DNA from: Lachnospiraceae bacterium UBA2734
GTDB taxonomy: Bacteria; Bacillota; Clostridia; Lachnospirales; Lachnospiraceae
NCBI GenBank assembly: GCA_002353635.1
Contig: DEKA01000005.1
Coordinates: forward strand, 88,605 to 102,643
Reading direction: 5' to 3'
DNA: 14,039 nucleotides
Shown here: piece after piece, positions 1 through 6,603 of the stretch
Layout of the letters: the number at the start of each line of letters is the position of its first letter
How positions within the stretch are numbered: the stretch's first letter is position 1
The notes under the pieces: generated by a model
Database searches by the model: none
Told to the model about the DNA's origin: nothing
What the model saw: the letters and a program-made list of their open reading frames with translations, nothing else
Made by a program: the position numbers and the translations under genes

Positions 1-627
1 GGCGACATGGACTTCAAGGTGACCGGCACACATGACGGCATCACAGCCATCCAGATGGATATCAAGATCCACGGCCTCACAAGACAGATCGTCGAGGGTG
101 CCATCGCGCGCTGCAAGGACGCCAGAGAGTTCATCATGAACGGCGTCATGAAGCAGGCCATCGCCGAGCCCAGAAAGACTGTCGGCGAGTACGCACCGAA
201 GATCGAGATGGTTTCCATCGATCCTGAGAAGATCGGTGATGTTGTCGGTCAGAGAGGAAAGACCATCAACGAGATCATCAAAAGAACAGGCTGCCAGATC
301 GATATCGACGAGGCAGGCAAGGTTTCCATCTGCGGCACGGATGCAGACGGCATGGCAGAGGCGAAGCACTACATCGATGTCATCACGACAGATTTCTACG
401 AGGGCCAGATCCTCGAGGGAACTGTTGTCAGCATCAAGGAATTCGGCGCTTTCCTTGAGTTCGCACCCGGCAAGGAGGGAATGGTTCACATTTCCAAGAT
501 CGCGAACAGAAGGATCGACCGCGTCGAGGATGTTCTCTCCCTTGGCGACGTTGTCCGCGTAGTATGCCTTGGCAAGGACAAGCTCGGCAGAGTCTCCTTC
601 TCCATCAAGGACTGCCCGAAGGCGTAA
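1..627 (+). CDS. pnp: Polyribonucleotide nucleotidyltransferase (PNPase), 3' part
   Basis: PNPase is a cytoplasmic phosphorolytic 3'-5' exoribonuclease that degrades mRNA using phosphate. The reading frame is open from base 1, so the 5' part, including the first RNase PH domain, lies outside the window; 208 residues remain. They begin at the conserved GDMDFK segment of the second RNase PH domain, whose Asp and Lys are metal/active-site residues in characterised PNPases. A KH domain follows (about residues 66-130) with the GxxG loop as GQRG in the context VVGQRGKTINEI. Then comes an S1 domain (about 133-207) starting GQILEGTVVSIKEFGAF. The protein ends directly after S1, without an acidic tail. 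A stem-loop follows at 679-709. The family call is very secure; the only limit is the missing 5' end. Confidence 0.97.
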   Translation, partial: GDMDFKVTGTHDGITAIQMDIKIHGLTRQIVEGAIARCKDAREFIMNGVMKQAIAEPRKTVGEYAPKIEMVSIDPEKIGDVVGQRGKTINEIIKRTGCQIDIDEAGKVSICGTDADGMAEAKHYIDVITTDFYEGQILEGTVVSIKEFGAFLEFAPGKEGMVHISKIANRRIDRVEDVLSLGDVVRVVCLGKDKLGRVSFSIKDCPKA

Positions 628-678
628 TGCAGAAGGCGGAGCACTGAATCGCACGTCTGAAGATTTGATTATTATGGC

Positions 679-709
679 CCTGCATGGAGCTGATGAGGCC
701 CCATGCAGG
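679..709 (+). other. Stem-loop downstream of pnp
   Basis: A perfect 9-bp inverted repeat, CCTGCATGG (679-687) against CCATGCAGG (701-709), with a 13-nt loop, lies about 50 nt after the pnp stop. The following bases (ACTTGTGCTATCCTGTTT) are only mildly T-rich, so this is a weak candidate for an intrinsic terminator. It may instead be an attenuator or a 3'-end stabilising structure between pnp and pseF. No convincing promoter was found in the 628-818 spacer. Confidence 0.5.
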
Positions 710-787
710 ACTTGTGCTATCCTGTTTGAAAATATGTTCGGAAGGAAGTCAATTGACGAAACCGCCTGCCGGATTTTGCTTCAGGAA

Positions 788-804
788 GCCGTAAAAAGCG
801 CGGC
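788..804 (+). other. Leader hairpin before pseF SD
   Basis: GCCG (788-791) pairs with CGGC (801-804) around the 9-nt loop TAAAAAGCG. The G-rich SD GGGGGA follows at 807-812. Four base pairs alone are weak. The arms, loop length and position match the hairpins before ispA (7089-7107) and dxs (8087-8107), which is why it is listed. Confidence 0.35.
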
Positions 805-818
805 ACGGGGGATAAATT

Positions 819-1517
819 ATGTCCAGTAGTATTGCGATCATCACTGCGCGCGGAGGCAGCAGGCGGATCCCCGGAAAGAACATCAAATCCTTCTGCGGAA
901 AGCCGATTATCGCCTATTCGATAGAGGCGGCCCTGCAGGCGGGATGTTTTGACAAGGTTATGGTGTCCACGGATTCGGACAAAATCGCGGACATCGCAAA
1001 GAAATGCGGCGCCGAGGTACCGTTTCTGCGCTCTTCGCAGAATGCGGACGACCATGCCACAACGGCGGACGTCATCGCCGAAGTTCTGGATACCTATGCG
1101 CAGAGGGGAGAGCACTATGACCGTTTCCTCTGCCTGTATCCGACAGCGCCCTTTGTAACGGCGCTGCGCCTCCGTGAAGCGGCGCAGAAGATGGAGGAGA
1201 CCGGTGCAGACGCTGTCGTACCGGTTGTTCGCTTCTCGTTTCCGCCGCAGCGCGGATTTATCCTGCAGGAGGGCAAACTCGCCTACAAGTGGCCGCAGTT
1301 TCGCAGCAGCAGATCCCAGGATCTGGAGCCGTTTTATCACGATGCGGGCCAGTTCTATCTCGTAAAGGAAGAGGCATTCCGGAAGGAGCAGACCGTCGTG
1401 CCCGCCGGGACCGTGCCGATTATTCTCCCGGAAACCCAGGTGCAGGACATCGACAACCCCGACGACTGGGAGATCGCAGAGATCAAATTCAGGCGGATGC
1501 AGGAGAATATGCACTGA
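819..1517 (+). CDS. pseF: Pseudaminic acid cytidylyltransferase (CMP-pseudaminate synthase)
   Basis: PseF activates pseudaminic acid with CTP to give CMP-pseudaminic acid, the donor for flagellin or surface-glycan modification; it is cytoplasmic. The 232-residue product has the usual length. The N-terminal nucleotide-binding signature ARGGSRRIPGKNIK (about residues 10-23) is followed by KPIIAYSIEAAL, the STDSDKIA segment, AEVPFLR, a DDHATTADV stretch, LYPTAPF and a C-terminal QVQDIDNPDDWEIAE, the pattern of the CMP-sialate synthase family in its PseF branch. The ATG is preceded by GGGGGA at 807-812. Next comes pseG, which acts earlier in the same pathway and supports pseudaminate over legionaminate or sialate. 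NeuA-like specificity is the main alternative. The sugar precursor genes pseB, pseC, pseH and pseI are not in the window. Confidence 0.9.
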   Translation: MSSSIAIITARGGSRRIPGKNIKSFCGKPIIAYSIEAALQAGCFDKVMVSTDSDKIADIAKKCGAEVPFLRSSQNADDHATTADVIAEVLDTYAQRGEHYDRFLCLYPTAPFVTALRLREAAQKMEETGADAVVPVVRFSFPPQRGFILQEGKLAYKWPQFRSSRSQDLEPFYHDAGQFYLVKEEAFRKEQTVVPAGTVPIILPETQVQDIDNPDDWEIAEIKFRRMQENMH

Positions 1518-1527
1518 CAGGAAAGGT

Positions 1528-1554
1528 ATTGTCAGCCGCACAGAAGCGGACAAT
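1528..1554 (+). other. Hairpin 1 in pseF-pseG spacer
   Basis: ATTGT (1528-1532) pairs with ACAAT (1550-1554), and inside it CCGC (1536-1539) pairs with GCGG (1546-1549) over the loop ACAGAA. A 3-nt bulge (CAG) lies on the 5' side. It starts 10 nt after the pseF stop and has no T tract, so it is probably an mRNA structure rather than a terminator. Confidence 0.4.
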
Positions 1555-1561
1555 CTATGCG

Positions 1562-1587
1562 GCAGCAGAAGGAATATCGTCTGCTGC
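1562..1587 (+). other. Hairpin 2 in pseF-pseG spacer, abutting the pseG SD
   Basis: A perfect 8-bp inverted repeat, GCAGCAGA (1562-1569) against TCTGCTGC (1580-1587), closes a 10-nt loop AGGAATATCG. The SD GAAGGG begins at 1590, two nt after the stem. The loop shows an exposed GGA. The position suggests an effect on pseG translation, but that is inference. Confidence 0.5.
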
Positions 1588-1601
1588 ATGAAGGGATCAC
1601 T

Positions 1602-2645
1602 ATGGCAGAAATGTATTACATCCGCGTCGATGCCAACGACAACATCGGCATCGGCCACATGATGCGGTGCCTGTCGATTGCAAAGGCACTTCGGGGGCAC
1701 CGCGTGGAATCCACCTTTTTCGTCGCAGACCGCACGAGTGCTGCAATGGCAGCGGAAGCAGGATTCGGCTACGTCATCCTGAACACAGATTATGACCGGC
1801 TAGATCTCGAGGCAGACCGCCTTGTGCAGCGTATGCAGGAAAAGGGAGCGGACAACCTGCTCGTTGACTCGTATTACGTCACAGCTGAATATCTTCGGAA
1901 AATAAGACAGATCGCAAACGTCACCTATATCGACGATATCGACCGCTTTATCTATCCCTGCGATACTCTGATCAATTACAATATCTATGCCGACCAGCTC
2001 CGCTATCCGGAAAGATATAAAGAGGCGGGACTGAACACACGTTTTGCTCTCGGCACGTCCTACATGCCTCTTCGCGATGAATACAAAGATCTGAAAAAGG
2101 TTCCGCATGAGGGATTCCGGATCCTGGTGACGACGGGGGCAACAGACCAGTATAATGTCATCGGACATGTCCTGGATGCATTCCGACGCACCGGCATTGA
2201 CAGGAAGGCGCAGATTCTCGCCATAGTCGGCCGCTATAACCACAACCGCGCTCAGCTGGAGGAACAATTCGGCGGGAACAGCGCAGTGAAGCTGATCGGT
2301 CCGCAGGAGAGTCTCTCTCCCCTCATTGCGCAGTGTGACGCGGCGATGACCGCAGGCGGCACGACGGTGTATGAGCTGTGCGCCGGAGGAATTCCTGCAG
2401 TGATGCTGACAATCGCGGACAACCAGATGCGCGCGGCGAAGACATTTTCAGCAAAGGGCATCATTCCGTACGCCGGTGATGTGCGCACGGATATGGACGG
2501 CACGACGCAGCGCATTGCGCAGCAGATCAGAACCTACATGGATCAGCCTGATACTGCTGCGGCGTACTCCTCTAAGGAGAGAACTGTCGTCGACGGACAG
2601 GGCGCAGAGCGTATTGCGCAGCTCCTATTAAAGACTATTAAATGA
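1602..2645 (+). CDS. pseG: UDP-2,4-diacetamido-2,4,6-trideoxy-beta-L-altropyranose hydrolase
   Basis: PseG removes UDP from the 2,4-diacetamido-2,4,6-trideoxy-altrose nucleotide, giving the free sugar that PseI condenses with PEP to make pseudaminic acid. The N-terminus reads YYIRVDANDNIGIGHMMRC; the His of GIGH (residue 19 here) matches the catalytic His of the family. The C-terminal half carries AMTAGGTTVYELCAGGIPAV, the UDP-binding part of this GT-B (MurG-like) fold. The frame is open from 1557, but 1602 is chosen as start: GAAGGG (1590-1595) is well spaced before it, and family members start close to the RVDA motif. The product is 347 residues, as usual. It follows pseF after an 84-nt spacer with two hairpins and is followed closely by prfC, which has nothing to do with this pathway. 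Confidence 0.9.
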   Translation: MAEMYYIRVDANDNIGIGHMMRCLSIAKALRGHRVESTFFVADRTSAAMAAEAGFGYVILNTDYDRLDLEADRLVQRMQEKGADNLLVDSYYVTAEYLRKIRQIANVTYIDDIDRFIYPCDTLINYNIYADQLRYPERYKEAGLNTRFALGTSYMPLRDEYKDLKKVPHEGFRILVTTGATDQYNVIGHVLDAFRRTGIDRKAQILAIVGRYNHNRAQLEEQFGGNSAVKLIGPQESLSPLIAQCDAAMTAGGTTVYELCAGGIPAVMLTIADNQMRAAKTFSAKGIIPYAGDVRTDMDGTTQRIAQQIRTYMDQPDTAAAYSSKERTVVDGQGAERIAQLLLKTIK

Positions 2646-2659
2646 AAGGCTTGCAATAA

Positions 2660-4276
2660 ATGACACTCGAACAGGAAATCGGCAGAAGGAGGACTTTTGC
2701 CATCATCTCACACCCCGATGCCGGTAAGACAACACTGACAGAGAAGTTCCTACTCTACGGCGGCGCTATTAATACTGCCGGCAGTGTAAAGGGGAAGGCC
2801 ACGGCGAAGCATGCCGTGTCCGACTGGATGGAGATCGAGAAGCAGAGAGGTATTTCGGTCACTTCCTCCGTTCTCCAGTTTGAATATGAGGGCTACTGCA
2901 TCAATATCCTTGATACGCCGGGCCACCAGGATTTCTCAGAGGATACCTACAGAACGCTGATGGCCGCGGATTCCGCAGTCATGGTCATCGACGGATCCAA
3001 GGGCGTCGAGGCGCAGACAAGAAAGCTGTTCAAGGTCTGTGTCATGAGGCATATTCCCATCTTTACATTCATCAACAAGATGGACCGCGATGCGCTCGAT
3101 ACATTTGATCTTCTCGACGACATCGAGAAAAACCTGGGCATTGAGACCTGCCCTGTGAACTGGCCAATTGGATCCGGCAAGGACTTCAAGGGTATCTATG
3201 ACAGGAAAACCAGAAATGTCGTGCAGTACTCGGATACCCTGAAGGGCACAAAAGAAGGACACGAGACCGACATCAGTATTGACGACGGGGACGCGGTTCT
3301 TGCGGCGATCGGAGAGGATGCGAAGGACAAGCTCGAGAGCGAGATTGAACTGCTCGACGGCGCTTCCGCGGAATTCGACCTGGATGCAGTCAGAAAGGGA
3401 CAGCTCACACCTGTGTTCTTTGGTTCTGCCCTGCAGAACTTCGGTGTGGAGATCTTCCTGCAGGCATTCCTGCGGATGGCGACGCCGCCGACACCGCGCG
3501 TCTCCGACAAGGGACTCGTGGATCCTGTGAAGGATGGATTCAGCGCGTTTGTTTTCAAAATTCAGGCGAATATGAACAAGGCCCACAGGGACAGAATCGC
3601 CTTCATGCGCATCTGCTCCGGCCGCTATGAGGCGGGCATGGAGGTTCGCCACGTGCAGTCGGGCAGAGTGCAGAGGCTCCAGCAGCCGCAGCAGCTGATG
3701 GCTTCCTCGAGAAAGATTCTGGACGAGGCATTTGCGGGCGATATCATCGGCGTGTTCGACCCCGGCATTTATTCCATCGGCGATACGCTGTGCCTGCCGA
3801 AGGACAATTTCCGCTATGCGGGCATTCCTACGTTCGCGCCGGAGCACTTCGCAAGGGTGCGCCAGGTCGATACCATGAAGAGAGACCAGTTCGTGAAGGG
3901 CATCCGGCAGATCGCGCAGGAAGGCGCCATTCAGGTCTTTCAGGAGTACAACACCGGCATGGAGGAGATCATCGCGGGCGTCGTCGGCGTCCTGCAGTTC
4001 GATGTGCTCAAGTTCCGTCTGAAGAACGAGTACAACGTGGACATCCGGCTGGAGGAGCTGCCTTATGAGCATATCCGCTGGATCGTCAACAGGGACGAGG
4101 TGGACGTGAAGAAGATCGTCGGCACGACGGACATGAAGCTCGTCAAGGATATGCATGACAACCCGCTTCTTCTGTTCGTCAACGAGTGGTCGCCGCAGAT
4201 GGTGCTCGAGAGGAACAAGGGACTGCAGCTGGCGAACTTCTCGCGCAACGACGAGTTCCAGGCAGATCTGACATAG
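2660..4276 (+). CDS. prfC: Peptide chain release factor 3 (RF3)
   Basis: RF3 is a ribosome-associated GTPase that recycles RF1/RF2 after peptide release. The 538-residue product carries the translational GTPase motifs: G1 SHPDAGKTT (residues 17-25), a switch region with QRGISVTSS (about 62-70), G3 DTPGHQDFSEDTYRTL (from 85) and G4 NKMD (139-142). The DFSEDTYRTL extension after DTPGH separates RF3 from EF-G, whose usual G3 reads DTPGHVDF. Length is normal for RF3 and no EF-G domain IV is present. The start is 14 nt after the pseG stop, with AAAGG (2645-2649) as a weak SD that overlaps that stop, so prfC may be read from the same transcript as pseG. The following hairpin with a T run suggests the transcript ends here. 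Confidence 0.97.
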   Translation: MTLEQEIGRRRTFAIISHPDAGKTTLTEKFLLYGGAINTAGSVKGKATAKHAVSDWMEIEKQRGISVTSSVLQFEYEGYCINILDTPGHQDFSEDTYRTLMAADSAVMVIDGSKGVEAQTRKLFKVCVMRHIPIFTFINKMDRDALDTFDLLDDIEKNLGIETCPVNWPIGSGKDFKGIYDRKTRNVVQYSDTLKGTKEGHETDISIDDGDAVLAAIGEDAKDKLESEIELLDGASAEFDLDAVRKGQLTPVFFGSALQNFGVEIFLQAFLRMATPPTPRVSDKGLVDPVKDGFSAFVFKIQANMNKAHRDRIAFMRICSGRYEAGMEVRHVQSGRVQRLQQPQQLMASSRKILDEAFAGDIIGVFDPGIYSIGDTLCLPKDNFRYAGIPTFAPEHFARVRQVDTMKRDQFVKGIRQIAQEGAIQVFQEYNTGMEEIIAGVVGVLQFDVLKFRLKNEYNVDIRLEELPYEHIRWIVNRDEVDVKKIVGTTDMKLVKDMHDNPLLLFVNEWSPQMVLERNKGLQLANFSRNDEFQADLT

Positions 4277-4278
4277 TT

Positions 4279-4377
4279 TTTGGTAACTGTTTAGCACTCC
4301 CATCTCGAATTGCTCGAGAATACGTCTCAATTCTTCGATGTGGGCGTTCAGGGGTGCTAAACAATTACAAATTTTTT
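4279..4377 (+). terminator. Probable intrinsic terminator of prfC: long hairpin plus T6
   Basis: The repeat begins three nt after the prfC stop. Its outer arms, 4283-4300 and 4351-4368, pair over 18 positions with one mismatch and one G-U. The base can extend as TTT/AAA around a bulged G. Inside, CATC/GATG (4301-4304, 4337-4340) and GAATTG/CAATTC (4307-4312, 4328-4333) can also pair. A run of six T follows at 4372-4377. The A-T-rich base and large size are atypical, so termination is inferred, not certain. Confidence 0.6.
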
Positions 4378-4386
4378 ATGTATAAT
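4358..4386 (+). promoter_or_regulatory. Sigma-A-type promoter of the asp23-recN gene set
   Basis: A perfect -10 TATAAT (4381-4386) lies 17 nt after TAAACA (4358-4363), which matches 4 of 6 bases of the -35 consensus TTGACA. The expected start of transcription is near 4393, giving a leader of about 86 nt before asp23. The -35 lies inside the 3' arm of the upstream inverted repeat, so the same bases may serve as terminator stem, promoter and possible operator. This is the only clear promoter I see for the downstream ten genes. Confidence 0.65.
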
Positions 4387-4414
4387 GATTCTAACTGTGA
4401 CGCATTCTGTAAAG

Positions 4415-4454
4415 TCCGGAGTGAGGGCGCTTATGCGCGGCAGCAATAACCGGA
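4415..4454 (+). other. Structured leader of asp23
   Basis: TCCGG (4415-4419) pairs with CCGGA (4450-4454), enclosing a perfect 4-bp hairpin GCGC-TTAT-GCGC (4427-4438). The strong SD AGGAGG (4465-4470) lies outside the fold, ten nt downstream, so the structure would leave it free. No known riboswitch or T-box is recognised. Confidence 0.35.
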
Positions 4455-4478
4455 AATCAGTGTCAGGAGGTTTCACTC

Positions 4479-4865
4479 ATGGCTGAAAACGAAAAGAAGG
4501 ACAATAAAGAGACAAAGAAGGAGATCGGCACTGTCCGCATCGCAGACGATGTCGTAGAGATGATCGCGGAGTACGCCGCGAAGGAAGTGGAGGGTGTTGC
4601 AGGCATGAGCGCCGGCTCCACCTCCAATTTCCTCAGCAAGGCCGGCGTGCGCATGCCGGCTGCGCGCGGCGTCAAGGCCGAGGTGCAGGATGGAAACGTG
4701 CGGATCGATGCCGCCGTCATCATGGACTACGGCTACAACATTCCTGCAACCAGCAGCAAGGTGCAGGCGAGGATCAAGCAGGCAATTGAGAATATGACAG
4801 GCCTCAACGTCACCGATGTGAATATCCGCATCGAAGGAATCAGGATGCCTGCAAAGGAGAACTGA
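4479..4865 (+). CDS. Asp23/Gls24 family protein, YqhY-like
   Basis: The 128-residue product belongs to the Asp23/Gls24 (DUF322) family. After a charged, lysine- and glutamate-rich N-terminus (1-16) it has GTVRIADDVVEMIAEYAAKEVEGVAGM, then NVRIDAAVIMDYGYNIPATSSKVQARIKQAIENMTGLNVTDVNIRIEGI, the typical core. No signal peptide or membrane segment is visible, so it is cytoplasmic or peripheral. Its place directly before nusB matches YqhY of Bacillus subtilis, which has been linked to fatty-acid synthesis control; accB and accC, the neighbours of yqhY there, are absent here. The SD AGGAGG (4465-4470) is the strongest in the window and the gene is first after the promoter, which suggests good expression. 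The molecular function is not established. Confidence 0.9.
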   Translation: MAENEKKDNKETKKEIGTVRIADDVVEMIAEYAAKEVEGVAGMSAGSTSNFLSKAGVRMPAARGVKAEVQDGNVRIDAAVIMDYGYNIPATSSKVQARIKQAIENMTGLNVTDVNIRIEGIRMPAKEN

Positions 4866-4872
4866 TCAGACA

Positions 4873-5271
4873 ATGAAGAGAAGTGTCATGCGCGAACAGA
4901 TTTTCAAAATCCTGTTTCGCGCCGAATTCAACGACAAGAGTGAGATGCCGCAGCAGGAAGAGATGTTCTTCGACAGCGGCGACATCATCGCCAATCCCAG
5001 GGACCGCGAGTACATCACGAACAAGGTCAACAGGATTATCGACAAGCTCCCGGAACTGGATGCGGAGCTCACTAAGGAGATGAAGGGCTGGACAATCGAC
5101 CGCATCGGCCGGGTCGAGCTCGCTGTGCTGCGCCTTGGACTCTATGAGATCCGTTACGACGAGGACATTCCGGCAGGTGTTGCCATCTCTGAGGCGGTAG
5201 ATCTTGCGAAGCGCTTTGGTTCAGAGAATTCCGGCGCCTTTGTCAACGGCGTGCTGGCCAAGTTCGCTTAA
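4873..5271 (+). CDS. nusB: Transcription antitermination factor NusB
   Basis: NusB binds boxA RNA with NusE (ribosomal protein S10) and supports antitermination in rRNA operons. The 132-residue all-helical product shows the typical N-terminus MKRSVMREQIFKILF and the conserved C-terminal stretch RIGRVELAVLRLGLYEI, then IPAGVAISEAVDLAKRFGSENSGAFVNGVLAK, the best-conserved NusB block. The start lies 8 nt after the asp23 stop. The nearest purine-rich SD, AAGGAG (4854-4859), is inside asp23 and rather far (13 nt), so translational coupling to asp23 is likely. The asp23-nusB-xseA order is standard in Clostridia; folD, which lies between nusB and xseA in B. subtilis, is missing here. Confidence 0.96.
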   Translation: MKRSVMREQIFKILFRAEFNDKSEMPQQEEMFFDSGDIIANPRDREYITNKVNRIIDKLPELDAELTKEMKGWTIDRIGRVELAVLRLGLYEIRYDEDIPAGVAISEAVDLAKRFGSENSGAFVNGVLAKFA

Positions 5272-5289
5272 GGCGGTGCCTCTCTGACG

Positions 5290-5307
5290 TCCCTGTGATG
5301 GGAGGAG
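5290..5307 (+). promoter_or_regulatory. xseA ribosome binding site with partial masking stem
   Basis: The SD GGGAGGAG (5300-5307) precedes TTG 5313 and decides that start. TCCC (5290-5293) can pair with GGGA (5300-5303) across a 6-nt loop, covering part of the SD. The stem is only 4 bp, so any effect is speculative. The non-ATG start together with a partly masked strong SD could tune XseA level. Confidence 0.45.
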
Positions 5308-5312
5308 ACGAA

Positions 5313-6581
5313 TTGGCGTCTGTCAATGTATTTTCAGTCGGTCAGGTGAATGCATATGTAAAGAGGATGTTTGACGAAGATTACCTTCTTCGTCACATCT
5401 TCGTGCGGGGCGAGGTGAGCAACTGCAAGTATCATTCATCCGGACATATTTATTTCACATTAAAGGATGCCTCTGGCACACTGTCCTGCGTGATGTTCGC
5501 GGGCAACGTGCGAAGAGGCCTTTCTTTTCACATGAAAGAGGGGGACAGTGTCGTCGCCGAGGGGAGTCTGTCCGTCTACGAGAGGACGGGGGCCTATCAG
5601 CTCTATGTCTCGGCTGTCGTAAGGGACGGTGCGGGGCTTCTGCATGAGCGGTACGAGCTTCTGAAAAAGCGCCTCGAAGAGAGCGGCATGTTCTCCGAGG
5701 AATACAAGGTCCCCATTCCCCGCTATATTCAGCGGCTCGGCGTTGTCACGGCACCAACAGGCGCCGCCGTGCGCGATATCATCAATGTCGCGACGAGGCG
5801 CAACCCCTATGTGCAGATCATTCTGTATCCCGCCATCGTGCAGGGAGATGAGGCGAAGGAGAGCATCATTCGCGGCATCCGCGCGCTGGACGGGAAGGTG
5901 GATGTGATCATCATCGGACGAGGCGGCGGCTCCATCGAGGACCTCTGGGCGTTTAATGAGGAGGAGGTCGCGGAAGCTGTTTTCAACTGCAGAACGCCGA
6001 TCATTTCGGCGGTTGGGCATGAGACGGACTTTGTCATCACCGACTATGTGGCGGACCGGCGCGCGCCGACGCCGTCGGCGGCCGCGGAGCTTGCAGTCTT
6101 CGAGTACAGCGCTTTTGTGCAGGATCTTCGCGTCATGCGGCACAGCCTCACGCAGGCCATACTCCATAAGAGCGGCGCTGTAAGGCGGGAGGCGGAGAGC
6201 CTTCGGAGGGATTTTATTCATTTATCCCCCGCAAACCAGATCAGGGACCTGCGCATGCAGGCGGCGCAGATGAGTGACCGCCTGGAAAACCGCATGCAGA
6301 TGACCATCTCGCTTTGGAAGACCAGACTTCTTCTGCGCGATCGTCTGCAGAGTGTGATGGACACGAAGCTCACGGCGCGCCGGCACACCCTGCAGCTCCT
6401 AGCAGGGGAACTGGAAAAGGTGTCTCCTGTGGCGAGACTCTCGGGCAGCTACGGATTTGTCACCGATGCGGACGGAAGGAGCCTTTCGGGCGTTGATTCC
6501 GTAAAGCCCGGCGATCTTCTGCACATCCGCATGAAGGACGGCAGAATCAGTGCACAGGCACGGGAAGTGGAGAAAATGTGA
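5313..6581 (+). CDS. xseA: Exodeoxyribonuclease VII large subunit
   Basis: XseA is the catalytic subunit of exonuclease VII, which degrades single-stranded DNA from either end to oligonucleotides and works with XseB. The product has an N-terminal OB fold (about residues 3-105, starting VFSVGQVNAYVKRMF) and the catalytic domain, with GVVTAPTGAAVRDI (143-156), GRGGGSIEDLW (202-212) and GHETDF followed by AD-RRAPTPSAAAELA (235-261). A helical, coiled-coil-like part follows. The frame is open from a GTG at 5295, but TTG 5313 is preferred: GGGAGGAG (5300-5307) is an excellent SD five nt before it, and would otherwise lie inside the coding region, and XseA proteins normally begin just before the VFSV motif. 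That gives 422 residues, a usual length. Confidence 0.96.
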   Translation: MASVNVFSVGQVNAYVKRMFDEDYLLRHIFVRGEVSNCKYHSSGHIYFTLKDASGTLSCVMFAGNVRRGLSFHMKEGDSVVAEGSLSVYERTGAYQLYVSAVVRDGAGLLHERYELLKKRLEESGMFSEEYKVPIPRYIQRLGVVTAPTGAAVRDIINVATRRNPYVQIILYPAIVQGDEAKESIIRGIRALDGKVDVIIIGRGGGSIEDLWAFNEEEVAEAVFNCRTPIISAVGHETDFVITDYVADRRAPTPSAAAELAVFEYSAFVQDLRVMRHSLTQAILHKSGAVRREAESLRRDFIHLSPANQIRDLRMQAAQMSDRLENRMQMTISLWKTRLLLRDRLQSVMDTKLTARRHTLQLLAGELEKVSPVARLSGSYGFVTDADGRSLSGVDSVKPGDLLHIRMKDGRISAQAREVEKM

Positions 6582-6603
6582 AGCGGCTCTCGCAGGGGAG
6601 TGC

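Noticed and set aside
1557..1601. Upstream start for pseG at 1557, adding 15 residues
   Set aside because: The extension codes through the 1562-1587 hairpin and has no proper SD; ATG 1602 has GAAGGG and the family N-terminus.
717..1700. 327-codon open frame on the minus strand opposite pseF
   Set aside because: Shadow of pseF caused by codon bias. The translation shows no domain, and it spans pseF plus both spacers with no good SD.
2936..4330. 464-codon open frame on the minus strand opposite prfC
   Set aside because: prfC on the plus strand is unmistakable; the antisense product is His/Leu/Arg-rich with no motif and runs through the prfC terminator hairpin.
4283..4368. Small transposon-like element (MITE) with terminal inverted repeats
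   Set aside because: No target-site duplication flanks the repeat, it starts right at the prfC stop and ends in T6, so a terminator explains it better.
4393..4478. Known riboswitch or T-box in the asp23 leader
   Set aside because: No T-box sequence, terminator/antiterminator pair or familiar riboswitch core is visible; only short stems.
5295..5312. GTG 5295 or ATG 5298 as xseA start
   Set aside because: The strong SD GGGAGGAG would then lie inside the gene; TTG 5313 is correctly spaced from it and close to the family motif.
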